A stretch of 64,000 nucleotides of DNA. It comes from Tupaia tana. Lineage: Eukaryota > Chordata > Mammalia > Scandentia > Tupaiidae. The stretch is taken from contig JAKSZU010000004.1 in assembly GCA_026018925.1 (NCBI GenBank), forward strand, positions 18,134,095 to 18,198,094, written 5' to 3'. Positions 53,378 to 64,000 of the stretch are shown here, one piece after another. Numbering within the stretch: the stretch's first letter is position 1; each line of letters starts with the position of its first letter. The position numbers were made by a program, and so were the translations under genes. The notes beneath the pieces are model-generated. The model was not told where the DNA came from and did not search any database. It saw nothing but the letters and a program-made list of their open reading frames with translations.

Positions 53378-55306
53378 TTCTTTTTGTTTACCTACTTATT
53401 TATTTTAATTTACATTTTATCACATGCCTTTACAGTATACATTTCTTTTTCCACCACAAAAACCATGCATGTCAGCCAAGACAAGGATATTACATTATCA
53501 TCAGCAAATAGCTTCTCATTTTTTTTCAATTAAGAACACTTTTACCCATTTTCTCCTCCCTCCCTTCCATACTAATTTTTTTTTTCACATTCTATTGATT
53601 CACAGAAGATCTTAAATTATGGACAAAGACAGAATCTAGTGACAAGAACACTGTAATTTTCTTCTGAAGCAATTTTTTCCCTCTCTCTCCATTCCTCCTT
53701 TTACTAAAGAGAGGTATGTACTAACTTATTTGGAAAAAAAATTAGCTTTATCCCAATTTGATCTGTTATGTGCACAAAGCCCCATAAGAATTCAATTTCT
53801 GATTCAAGGCAACAAATACTGTTGTATTATTGAATTTATGCAAAGAGTCATTCTGCCACAAAATAAGAATGCTCACAAACATTTTCCAATTACAAAGGGG
53901 TCAGGAAGGGAGAAAAGTTTATGTTTCAATTAAAAACATTTTTAATAAATTGCTGACCCCAACAACTCAAAAGAAACCAAAAATTGTTAAATATGGAAGA
54001 CAAAGCATAGAAGAAAATCAGTAATGTTTTAGAAAAAAGTCATAGAATTCTATTTCTTTTTTTTTTAATCCAATTGATTGTTTTCATATTGCCAGTTCAG
54101 TCTCGTGTAATCTTTTTTGTTGAATTTGCAATGTTACTGTGGTCTGACCTTTATGTTAACATTCAATATTATTATTGATATTTCAGAACTTGTCCATACC
54201 ATTAAATTGGCCTTTATCTTGGTCATTTTTTGTTCTCTTATTTGTCTGTCCTTAGTTTTCTTGGTATAGTACATCCTTCAGAATTTCTCAAAGCACTGGT
54301 CTGGTGTTGCTAAATTCTTTCAGGTTTTGTTTATCTGAGAATATTTTTTATCTTTTCTTCTCATATGAAGGATAATCTCACCAGATACAGTATTTTGGGT
54401 TGAAATTGGTTTTCACTTAACACTTTGAATATATTTTTCCATTCTTACCTTGATTGCATTGTTTACGGATGAGAGGTCCGATGTTATCCTCATGGGATAT
54501 CCTTCGAAAGTCACCTGATGTTTCTCTCTTGCCAATTTTAGTATCTGGTCTCTGTCTGTGATTTTAGTCATTTTGGCTATGCTGTGCCTCAGGGAAGATC
54601 TTCTTGGGATGATTCTAGGTGGGGTCCTTTGTATTTCCTGGGTCTGGATATTTGAGTGCCTCTCTAGGTTTGGAAAGTTTTCTTCCAGAATTTCATGGAA
54701 TATATTATCAATGCTCTCATTAGTTTCTTCACTTTCTGGGATACCAATGATACAGATGTTTGGGTGTCTAATGGTATCTAGTATTATGCGTATATCATTC
54801 TCATATTTCAGGGTTATTTTTTCAGTCTTTTCGGTGAATTTTTCTAGGTCAGAGTTTCTATCTTCTACATCTGAGATTCGTTCTTCTGCGTGATCTAATC
54901 TGCTTTTAATACTTCCAAGGAAGGTTTTTTTAAACATTTTTTAAAATTTCATTTTGTCTTTAACATTCAATCACATTTTAGCTTACAAACTGAATATTTC
55001 AACATGTGAACATTTCTCTCTAGTTGATAAAACTATAAAAGTATCTTCAACAGATAATACCACATTTCTTTGTCCCATTAATGCTTTGCCTCTCTATTTG
55101 ATACTCTATGACTGAAACTGATTGACTAAAGGATATAGAAACACAGTAAATGGATGTAAATACCAGATATTGTGTGTGTGAAAGAGTAGAGTCAAGGAAG
55201 ATTTTGCTTTCCTGAATTACAGCCTTCATCTTTAACAGTTTCATTTGATTCTTTTTTATGGTGAGCATTTCCTCTTTCAGATCATGGAAGAACTTTTTCA
55301 CCTCCT
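53378..55306 (-). mobile_element. Half-L1 (3' UTR plus ORF1, no ORF2), unit B only
   Basis: Target duplications GGTACCACCTTT lie at 53,366-53,377 and 55,307-55,318; unit A keeps one copy (about 12,226-12,238). The 3' UTR runs to about 54,150 and the ORF1/ORF2 junction AACATTCAATATTATTATTG follows. ORF1 is open for 174 codons at 54,413-54,937 (HPNICIIGIPESEE, RITSDLSSV; L1 ORF1p RNA-binding and C-terminal domains). The element is 5'-truncated inside ORF1, and a small L1 fragment is nested at 54,930-55,195. The junction is the same as in the copy at 38,070. Confidence 0.85.
54930..55195 (-). mobile_element. Small twin-primed L1 3' fragment nested in the half-L1
   Basis: 54,936-55,097 is antisense L1 3' UTR (AACATTCAATCACATTTTAG, GTGAACATTTCTC). 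From about 55,100 it flips to the sense strand (GACTAAAGGATATAGAAACA, ATACCAGATATTG). Imperfect target repeats CAAGGAAGGTTTT / CAAGGAAGATTTT flank it. Confidence 0.75.
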
Positions 55307-55544
55307 GGTACCACCTTTACAAAGGAAATCAATATTTTTCATTCCTGGACACATCCTGGTTCAGTTATAGGTGACGAAGAGGCAGAGATGTGGTCAGTCA
55401 TTCCCATAGTGGCAGATGTGGTCAGTCATTCCCATGGTGGCAACTCAAAGCAGCCAGTCATCTGGGTAATCACTCCAAGCTCTTGTTTTCTGATCTATTC
55501 AAGTTGGATGCTGAGGCATTTAAATTTCTTATTTACTCATCCAC

Positions 55545-55680
55545 CTACAAAAAGAGGCAGAGTTGGAGGAAAGGGATTATAGCATGACCGTTTCCCATGG
55601 GAGAAGGGGTACTTTCTCTTCTCCCTCTTTTGCTGCCTCTCTGGTAAGCACATGCACTCTAGTAAAAACAAACAAACAAG
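55545..55680 (+). mobile_element. Partial old SINE (3' part)
   Basis: GGAGGAAAGGGATTATAGCATGA-like middle (first part GGAGGAAAGGGATTATAG), CCTCTCTGGTAAGCACATGC, CTAGTAAAAACAAACAAAC tail. The head is missing. Confidence 0.6.
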
Positions 55681-55689
55681 AAAACAACC

Positions 55690-56400
55690 CACAGGCTATT
55701 ACGTTGTCCGATGTCTTTATCTTCTGCAAACACAATGTAAAAGGATTTTCTTACTACCAATAATTTCGTATTTCTGGAAAGGGGATTAGTCCATCTTTGG
55801 CAGTCATGTAGGCTGTTTTCTTTGAGTAGAGCAGGATTGTCGGCTGCTTTGTCCAAACGTCTAGATCTTCCTGTAATTATCTGAAATGACGATAATTATT
55901 GCTTCCTGAAGAGCACCAAGCATAGGTTAATGGAAGAGCCTCTGGCCAGGGAAGAATGAATGATGCTAATAGTTTAGCCAATTGAGTTTTGATAATCCTA
56001 CTCCTGCATTTCACCAGTCTAGAAGATCAAGGATGATGTACACAATAGAAATGTGAAGAAAAGATCACAGGTTACAGACTGGTAGAGTGATCTGATTAGG
56101 GAAATGAGTGCCTTAGTCGTTGTGGAATTCAAAAGGAATTTCCCAAGAGGGAGTTATTTTTTCCTAATATTTCACCTACTGTTTGGGCCATGACTCTGGC
56201 ATGGGAACACTCCAACTCAGTGGGAAAACATAAAGATCATTAGAAAAACTCAACTCTTTTAATATTTAGTATGTCTAAGTAATCCAAGATTTAAAAAGAA
56301 AACTTGAAACACAGGAAATGATTCTGTAAAAGATAGGATCTTTGTTCTGAGGCCAATTATCTAAAAAGTGAAGAAAATCTCTTGTTATTAAGAGCAGATT
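55690..56400 (-). other. Unassigned, possibly an ancient retroviral internal fragment
   Basis: No P450 or SINE sequence. Phrases such as GAGTGATCTGATTAGGGAAA and GGCATGGGAACACTCCAACT are reminiscent of antisense pol-region fossils of old endogenous retroviruses, but I cannot confirm the family. If so it is a broken fossil. No gene seen. Confidence 0.25.
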
Positions 56401-56429
56401 AACACTCCAAGAAAAATCTTATTTAAAGA

Positions 56430-56695
56430 GAAAAACAAAGCCTACCCTGTGGTCTAGTGGTAAGGAGGCTGGATTACACATGACTGAGTACAGTTGAAAT
56501 TCTGGTCCTCGAAGCTTGAAAAATATGTCAGACACATGTGTGTATGTGTGTGTGCCCCAAATCCCATCAGGATGAAGAAATGGAGGCAAAGGGACTGTGG
56601 CTTGACTGTGCCCCTTTGGGGAGTGCTTTCTCTCTCTCCCTCTCTCCCTCTCTGTCTCTGGTGAGCACATACACCCTCTGACAACTAAAATAAAA
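56430..56695 (+). mobile_element. Old SINE relative
   Basis: Head AGCCTACCCTGTGGTCTAGTGG-like (CTGTGGTCTAGTGGTAAGG), GATTACACATGACTGAGTA, tail CTCTCTGTCTCTGGTGAGC and an A-rich end. It is of the older subfamily, with a different tRNA-like head. Confidence 0.65.
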
Positions 56696-56723
56696 GAGAG
56701 AAACTCAAAATTTAGTTTTGTTG

Positions 56724-56990
56724 GGAACCAGCAGTTAGCGTAATGGCTATGTCGCTGGACTCCCACGTAGTCGACCGCGGTTCGCGTCTCGGACCCGGTG
56801 GCTTACAACTCATGCCGGGCGCGTGTGCGTGCGTGCCCAAGATCCCGAGAGGAGAATGGAGGAGAAGGGATTGCGGCGTGACCATCCCCCCTGGGGGGTG
56901 ATTTCTCGCTTTCTGTCTTTATGTCTCTCTCTGTCTGTCTGGCGAGCGCACGCGCCCTATAGCGAAAAAGCCTCTCCAAAAAAAAAAAAA
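56724..56990 (+). mobile_element. Young SINE, near-consensus
   Basis: Head GGAACCAGCAGTTAGCGTAA, B box CGGTTCGCGTCTC, poly(A). Target duplications AAAATTTAGTTTTGTT on both sides. One of the best-preserved copies. Confidence 0.96.
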
Positions 56991-57174
56991 AAAATTTAGT
57001 TTTGTTTAAGTGTATTGTTGATATTCGAGACTTGTATTTTAATGCCCGTATAATAAATTAGTCAATTTGATCACATGTAAACTTTCCTTTACAAGTCTTT
57101 ATAAACCCTCTACTATCTTTTTAATTTCTTCAGATTTATCCAATTGTTTCTTCCTTTGTTTATGCTGAAACATT

Positions 57175-57420
57175 TTAAAATTATTTTTGGCCAGAAGGCA
57201 CACAAATATGAGAGAGAGAAAGCGAAAGCCCTTCCTTTTCCCAGTACGGCCTGGCCACATCACAATCCTTTTTCCTCCATTTCACCACCCCATCAGGATT
57301 TCTTGGTGCACTCAGTATTTTCCAAGCTGCCGGGTCAGGACTTAAACTGTGATCAGCATGTGGAATCTTGTCCCTGTGCACAGTGTTTAACCACTGAGCT
57401 ACCAGCCAACCCTAAATAGC
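57175..57420 (-). mobile_element. Old SINE relative
   Basis: TTATTTTTGGCCAGAAGGC, GAGAGAGAAAGCGAAAGCC, GCCGGGTCAGGACTTAAAC, ending CTACCAGCCAACCC. Confidence 0.6.
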
Positions 57421-58236
57421 ATTTTATTTATTTTAATAATTATTTTATTTAACTTTATTTATTATTATTTAAAAAAAATATTTCCAAAGAGAGAGAGAGA
57501 AAGTGAGAAAACAAACTTCCAGGTCTAGGACTCGCACTACGGTCGGCCATGTGTGAATCCAGTGCCCTTAACCACCTCGCCACCTACCTGTGCCCCCTAA
57601 TAACTTTTAAGTTAGACAAAATTACTTTTCTTTCAGCCAGAAAATATTAATACATCCTTATACTTTTAAAGCATTTTCACTAAAACCATATCTCCTTATT
57701 ATTATTTTATAGTCTACATACAGAAGTATTTTACTTTTGGTAGTTAAAATTACATATGTTTGTTATATTTTTTGACTCCCAGGAACTCTAATTTCCAATG
57801 AAGACTTAGGAAATAAGCAATTAAAAAAATTAGTCATGTACCAGCAATTTGTAAATATATACCTTATCATTTTTAGAAACACAAGACTGTCCATAGAATA
57901 ATTTTTAAATATGGAAAAAGACATAAGTATTAACAGGCTCAAAATGTTTAGTTTTTAAAAGAAGTCAAAAGCAGATAAACATTAAATTTGATGATTAGTG
58001 TTCAACTTTTTTTTAATTTTAATTTTAGTCTTCTATAGGATGTGTGCACTTGCCAGAGAAAGAGAGAGGCAGAGAGGGAAAATGAGAAATCATCCTCTGG
58101 GGGTATGGCCATGCAGCAATCCCTTCCCTGCCTCTCAGGATTCTGGGCATGCACGTACATGATCCCACTGAGTTGATCATGTGGGATCTGCACCACCTCC
58201 TGCTCCAACATTTTATTTTTATTAGGAAATAACATA

Positions 58237-58511
58237 GGGAACCAGCAGTTAGCGTAATGGCTATGTTGCTGAACTCCCACGTAGTCGAACGCGGTTCGCA
58301 TCCCGGACCCGGTGGCTTAAAACTCACACTGGGCACGTGTGCGTGCGTGCCCAAGATCCCGAGAGGAGAATGGAGGAGAAGGGATTGTGGCGTGACCATC
58401 CCCCCGGGGGGGGGGGGGTGATTTCTCGCTTTCTGTCTCTATGTCTCTCTCTGTCTGTCTGGCGAACGCACACGCCCTATAGCGAAAACCTCTCCCCCCG
58501 CCCAAAAAAAA
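58237..58511 (+). mobile_element. Young SINE, unit B only, inside an old SINE flank
   Basis: Head GGGAACCAGCAGTTAGCG, body with a long G run, tail CTCTCCCCCCGCCCAAAA. Target duplications AGGAAATAACATA / AGGAAATAATATA. The empty site in unit A is at 18,534-18,550. Confidence 0.95.
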
Positions 58512-59445
58512 AGGAAATAATATAGATATTTAATAAATATCACTTAATTTAATTTAGCAAGGCTCTAAAGTATAATTAACAAAGAGGTTTGGAAAACCTT
58601 TGGGTAAATGTATCATAAAATGTTTATTATTTTAAAAGTTTATTTACAAGCTTTTTTTCCCTGATTTACATTGCATTGTTCACTCACTTTTTATAAGTTT
58701 CTTTCTTTCTTGAGTAAGTGAGAGAGAGAGCATCCCAACAGGGTCCTGATGCCACAACCCACCCCTAGTCTTCAACCAACCCTGGATCACGGGCAAGCAC
58801 ATGTCTGGTGAACTCGGGGAGGTCTGTGGACTTGATCCAGGAACGTTTCCTCACAAAGCAATGCATTTTACTTCTGTACCACCATCTGCTATGCCATGAC
58901 CTCCTATTTACTCACCGTTAATAATTATGTTTAGGAAGTTGTTATGAGACATCAGATACAGTTAGCTCTCAGAAGCAGACAAGTGGCTGAGGAGCCCTAG
59001 CAAGTACAAGGCTATCCACTCTAAGTCCTTTCCTCCTGTTTGGCTGTCATCAAGGTAAGGAGAAATCAAAAACGTTTCTATGGACCTGAAAGCCAGCCAA
59101 ACTGTTTTTCTTTTTTGTCCATTGGTCTGGTTAAATGACCAGTTGCTGGGCACAGGAAATACCTTAGGAATGGCTTTTCAAAGGTAGGTTAATTTTGCAA
59201 AAGATTTTATGTCATATAGATATAAATATAACATGCATGTACATATGTACACGTGAACATATACACAGACACAAAGACTTTCAGTCATGAGAGCATAGTA
59301 ATACAAAACTTACTAGTTTATAAAGACAATTGAATCTAATAGAGATAACAAAGTGATCTCAATATTATATATGTATATGTAGTCTGAATATTTGTCTCTA
59401 GTTAAGTTGACTTTTGATCATAGAGCTCTCTCTCTCTCTCTCTGT

Positions 59446-59705
59446 CTCTTTTTATTAGAAATATATTTGCTATAGAGCACATGTGCTCTCTGGAGAGAGA
59501 GAGACAGAGCTATAGAAAACAAGAAATCACCCCCAAGGTGGGATGGCCGTGCTGCAATCTCTTCTCCTCCATTATCCTCTCAGGATTTTGGGCATGCATA
59601 CACATGTGCCAAGTATGAATTTTAAGCTGCTGGGTCCAGAACTCAAACTGCGATCAATAACGTGGGAGTCCAGAGATGTAACCATTATGCTATCTGCTGG
59701 TCTCC
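59446..59705 (-). mobile_element. Older SINE, unit B counterpart of 20,160-20,700
   Basis: An uninterrupted copy of the outer SINE, from ATATTTGCTATAGAGCACAT to CTATCTGCTGGTCTCC. Confidence 0.85.
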
Positions 59706-59985
59706 ACTCTCTCTCTTTTAAAATTTACCAGAGGGTGTTTGAGCTTGATGGATAGGAAGAGAAAGAGGGAGAGAGAGAGAAAGTGAGAAAGTACTCCTCC
59801 CCATTCCCAATGGCACATGGTCACGCTTGTACACGTGCTTGCTTGCTATGTTTCTCAAGCTGCTGAGTCCAGGACTCAAACGGTGTAGTTGGCCATGTGA
59901 CATCCAACTGTCTTACCCATCACACACCATAGGCTGGTCTGATCATAGAGCTCTTTTGTGGTTTTTTTAGAGAATTTCTTTTGGT

Positions 59986-60031
<46 letters not shown>

Positions 60032-60217
60032 ATAGGGCATGTGTACTCACTCAAAAGACATAAACTGAGTAATCACTGCCCCCCCCCCCCCTCCCACCAC
60101 CATCCCAGTGATGACCATGCCTCAATCCCTTCTCTTCCATTCTCTTCTCAGGGTTTTGGGCATTCATGCACATGAGCCCAGCATGAGTTTTGCTTTTGTT
60201 TTATTTTTGTTTGTTTG

Positions 60218-60466
60218 TTTGTTTTTAGAGGTTTTTGCTATAGGGCGCGTGCAATCACCAGAAAGACCGAGAGAGACAGAGAGAGAGAAAGCGAGAAATC
60301 ATCCCCCAGGGGGGATGGCCATGCCGCATTCCTCCATTCTCCTCTGGGGATCTTGGGTACACACGCATACGTGCCTGGCGTGAGTTTAAGCCACCGGGTC
60401 CAGGACTAGAACTGCGATCGACTGTGTAAGTTCAGCAACATAACCATTTAACCATCTGCTGGTCCC
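60218..60466 (-). mobile_element. Young SINE within an older SINE, unit B only
   Basis: (TTTG)n TTTTTAGAGGTTTTTGC, near-consensus middle, head complement ACCATCTGCTGGTCCC. The unit A counterpart (21,740-21,877) lacks the extra body, although the right end may be shared with the older copy. Confidence 0.75.
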
Positions 60467-60581
60467 TACAGAGTTTTTTTTAAATAATATTTTTATTAAC
60501 GGGTTTGGCCAAGTAGCAAATATCTCTAACCTTTTTCTGTTGTGAACTACTCCCTGAAGTTTGCATGTTCAAAGGGATGGT

Positions 60582-60595
60582 TCTTTTTTCTTTTC

Positions 60596-60626
<31 letters not shown>

Positions 60627-60675
60627 CTTTTCTTTTCTTTTCTTTTCTTTTTCTCTTTCTTTTTCTTTTTTTCTA
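60582..60675. repeat. (TTTTC)n expansion, unit B
   Basis: About 15 TTTTC units. Unit A at 21,988-22,018 has only TTCTTTCTTTCTTG, so the tract expanded after the duplication. Confidence 0.92.
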
Positions 60676-60738
60676 AGTTTATCAAATGTATTCTAACTTT
60701 ATTTCTGGAAAAAGAGTTTGAAGCTCAAGGAGTTGGGA

Positions 60739-61252
<514 letters not shown>

Positions 61253-61585
61253 AAGGAGTTGGGAGACTGTGGTTTGCTTGCAACAGGGATAACAGGTAGT
61301 GAGAACTTGCTACTTCACCCTAGACAGAACTCCTTTTCTCTTACTTTCCTCTAGGTACGCAGAAAAAGCAAATTCCTTTCCAACTTTCATGCAGCCGGGG
61401 GTGAGCACATGAGCTCGGTTTAGAAATGAGATGAAAATATATGTCCTTGGGCAGAACTTCTTTTTGGAAAGCTATCAGTGGGACGGAATGGCACATGAGT
61501 CATCAGCATGTTTACTCTTCACTCTTCTTCCTGCTTGAAAAGGAAGTATTAATACAGTATCTGGAAATGCAGTACCTACCCTGAT

Positions 61586-62336
61586 TGATGAAATGAAGAT
61601 GAAAATGTCATAGGATGGGCAAGTGTTGAGCTGTGTTGTGAAGTCCTTGATTCTTTGGGTCCAGATCACTAAAATTAGAGACCCTTTCCTAGGTGTAAAA
61701 TAAAGCCACAACCACAATAAAAGTAGGTAGGAACAAGAATTTAATAGGAAAGAAAGATTTTAGAAAAGAAATATACCCAAAGGAACTTTGGGCGGGCCGG
61801 TTGCTAGGAAGCAACTGTGTTTGGAACTGCTTAGGTATTATTTTTATTATCAGGGGTGACAGCGAATATTTAACAGTGGGAGGTCTGTTATATTATTTAT
61901 GTTCCGTGTTTGAATTCCCAGGTTTCTCCTGAGCTTACGCATCTCTCTCACAGGTGAAGAATTTGAGGAATTTCATTACCTAACTGCAATGCCCAGTGTG
62001 AGCCATGATGCCTAATTAGGATGGACTGTTCAATTAGTTTATTGCCCCAGTGGGAATCAGGATGTTGACCAAAATGTCTGGTTGGGTCTTTTTGTACTTA
62101 TGAGGGATGATAAGAGGGAAATTTATAATCATCTCTGTGTCTTCCTCAGGTAGCAAGGAAGAAAAATGGTATTTTCCTCGCCTTCCCAGCGCCAGGAGCT
62201 GGGTGGGGAGAAGGCATCTCATGGAGGATCTGGTTGTAGCTCCTGATAAATTGTGATTGATGTGACTATGTCCTTCTGCTATTCTCTTAGGGCTGCCCGC
62301 TCATTACTAGATAACTGCCTATCACAAAGCCACACA
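61586..62336 (-). mobile_element. Candidate LTR fossil, about 750 bp, unit B only
   Basis: Unit A reads from CTACTCTGATT directly to the sequence corresponding to 62,337 (with a short difference), so this block is extra in B. It is TG...CA bounded on the minus strand, with an AATAAA-type signal. I see no clear target repeat, so the LTR label is tentative; no internal region. Confidence 0.45.
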
Positions 62337-63489
62337 CAAAGATTGATTAGTCAGGATGGAAGGAAGATATTGAGTCCAGATGCCATTACTGAATTAACAG
62401 CCGTGACTTTGGTGAAGGAGACAAATAAATACCTTCTAATGTAAGTCCATGTAAGCCTGAAAGATGTAATAGGTTTCCTAAATGTGCAGTGGTCCTGAAC
62501 AGAGATTCAACATTTCCAAAAGGAAAGCTCCTAGTTTCTTAAGTCTAGTTATGTAAATTATAGCTCCACACCAAGGTGCTGCCCTTGGGGAGTTTTGAGA
62601 GAGACAAACTCACATAATAAAAAAGCTAAAGAAAACCACTTGAAGGAGTGGCCTGGGTATTTATAACAGAGGGAAGGGATGGGGTTTGAATTGTTCTTCT
62701 AAGGAGAGTTAAAACTCAGGCAGAGAGAGAGAGAGAAAAAGAGAGAGAGAGAGAGATGTAGGCTTCCTGGCTGAGTAGCAATGTGAACACAGCCTAAGAC
62801 AGGGAGTTAAAATATTTATTTTATTTTCACTTCATTTCATCTAGAACTTGAAAAAGCTTATTCAATAAAACAGTATAAACACAAATGAAAAATCAGGACA
62901 AGGGGAAAGTTCTGGAGTTGAAGACTCTGTAATAAGTAGTTACACAGGAGTAGTGTAGTAGTTTTGGTTGGATCTCATATTGAGCTTCCTGGTGGCCAAA
63001 GAAAAAAGAGCTAGATAATATAGCTACATAGACAGGAAGACAGATGGATGGGTACCTGAAGTTCTCATTGTTCATGCATTGAACAAGGCGTCAACATTGG
63101 TTGGATTAGCCAATCAACATGTATCAGTTCTGGTCCCTTCCCTACCAGGTCCATAGGGGAAATTAAGCAAAACCTAAAGAACTGTCCTTTTAGAGCTTCT
63201 GTGGGACCTTGAGAGACACCAAAGTGACCTTGTTTTTGCTGGCTGGGAGCACGTATATCTTTGGAGTCCTGTGCCTTCACCTCTTAGCAGTGAAGATGAG
63301 GAAGGAATGGAGGAAAGAGGAGCCAGATCCCTTGGTCTGGGTGGCCACTCTGTGTGTGGTCTGGCCTAGGCACTTGGAATCCTGTGCCCTCCAAAACTCA
63401 AGTGTGTGGTGGTGATGGGGAGAGCTGGGACCTGATCTCCTGGATCAGCTCACCGCCACTCCAGAAGGTCTTGGTCATGGCACTGGCAG

Positions 63490-63548
63490 GGATGACCTGG
63501 GCAAGATGACTTACCTGACGATGTGCATCAAAAGAGTTTCCACCTCTT
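63490..63548 (+). pseudogene. CYP4B1: Second CYP4B1 exon 9 remnant, cut by a SINE
   Basis: The acceptor CTGGCAG is followed by codons for DDLGKMTYLTMCIK, closer to the usual CYP4B1 sequence than the unit A copy. The frame is then disturbed, and the exon stops at 63,548, where a young SINE begins. An L1 follows to the window edge. The upstream flank (61,265-63,489) aligns with 22,081-23,595, so this is the unit B counterpart of the same CYP4B1 tail. Any exons 10-12 lie beyond the window. Confidence 0.8.
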
Positions 63549-63790
63549 GGGACCAGCAGTTAGCATAATGGCTATGTTGCTGGACTCCCACGTAGTCGAC
63601 TGCGGTTCGAGTCCCGGACCTGGTGGTTTAAAACTCACACCGAGCACGTGTGCGTGCGTGCCCAAGATCCCAAGAGGAGAATGGAGGAGAAGATATTGTG
63701 GCGGGGCCATCCCCCCTGGGGGGTAATTTCTCACTTTCTGTCTCTCTGTCTCTCTCTGTCTGTCTGGCGAGCACACGTGCCCTATAGCAA
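63549..63790 (+). mobile_element. Young SINE splitting the second CYP4B1 exon 9
   Basis: Head GGGACCAGCAGTTAGCATAA, a B box matching the canonical form (GGTTCGAGTCCC), tail CCCTATAGCAAAAAAAC. It directly adjoins exon sequence on the left and an L1 on the right. Confidence 0.95.
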
Positions 63791-63794
63791 AAAA

Positions 63795-64000
63795 ACTGTG
63801 TCTCTCCATTGAAAGTGACATAAAAAAGTGGAAGGATATCCCATGCTCCTGGATTGGAAGAATTAACATAATCAAAATGGCAATTCTACCCAAATTAATC
63901 TACATGTTTAATGCAATTCCAATCGAAATACCAGAGATATTCTTCAGAGATCTAGAAAGGGCAATCATAGAATTTGTCTGGAACCATAAAAGACCTCGTA
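63795..64000 (+). mobile_element. L1 ORF2 segment running off the window
   Basis: Open sense frame [49 protein letters not shown]: the ORF2 region after the reverse transcriptase. 5'-truncated on the left; its 3' part lies outside. Confidence 0.9.

Overview
This is mammalian nuclear DNA: spliced genes with GT-AG introns, L1 LINEs, MIR and L2 fossils, MaLR-type LTR fossils, processed ribosomal-protein pseudogenes and (TG)n/(AG)n microsatellites. It is crowded with one lineage-restricted tRNA-derived SINE of about 260 bp (roughly twenty young copies plus many older relatives). I cannot name the species: I do not recognise the SINE with certainty, and the host lineage should be settled by searching its consensus.

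The window lies in the CYP4 cytochrome P450 cluster, the counterpart of the human CYP4B1-CYP4A11 neighbourhood. Its core is one complete 12-exon CYP4A gene on the minus strand (coding exons between 48,809 and 30,975). It gives a 512-residue fatty-acid omega-hydroxylase-type P450 with all splice sites, the haem cysteine (C457) and the haem-ester glutamate (E321) in place. Facing it tail-to-tail on the plus strand (23,596-25,630) is a decayed 3' end of CYP4B1, in which the haem-ligand cysteine is replaced by phenylalanine.

The window spans parts of two tandem duplication units about 45 kb apart. Unit A (from 1) and unit B (from about 44,937) align in the same order. Both have CYP4A intron 1, CYP4A exon 1 (2,417-2,611 and 48,615-48,809), an intergenic spacer, and the CYP4B1 tail (23,596 on and 63,490 on). 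The rest of the unit A CYP4A gene lies left of base 1; the rest of the unit B CYP4B1 tail is cut by a SINE and an L1 at the right edge.

Comparing the units gives filled and empty sites that order the insertions. Only in A: a near-full-length L1 (4,470-11,231), shorter L1 pieces, a half-L1 3' fragment, a solo LTR (20,974-21,459) and SINEs. Only in B: two solo LTRs of one family (45,466-46,687 and 50,260-51,495), two SINEs back to back in one target, an ORF2-less half-L1 (53,378-55,306) and an RPS20 processed pseudogene. Shared older SINEs, MIRs and L2s predate the duplication.

Apart from the P450 genes I see no other protein-coding gene. No undescribed gene system is evident. The most noteworthy items are the duplicated P450 unit, the probably lineage-specific half-L1 subfamily, tandem monomers in the L1 5' regions, and the dense SINE family.
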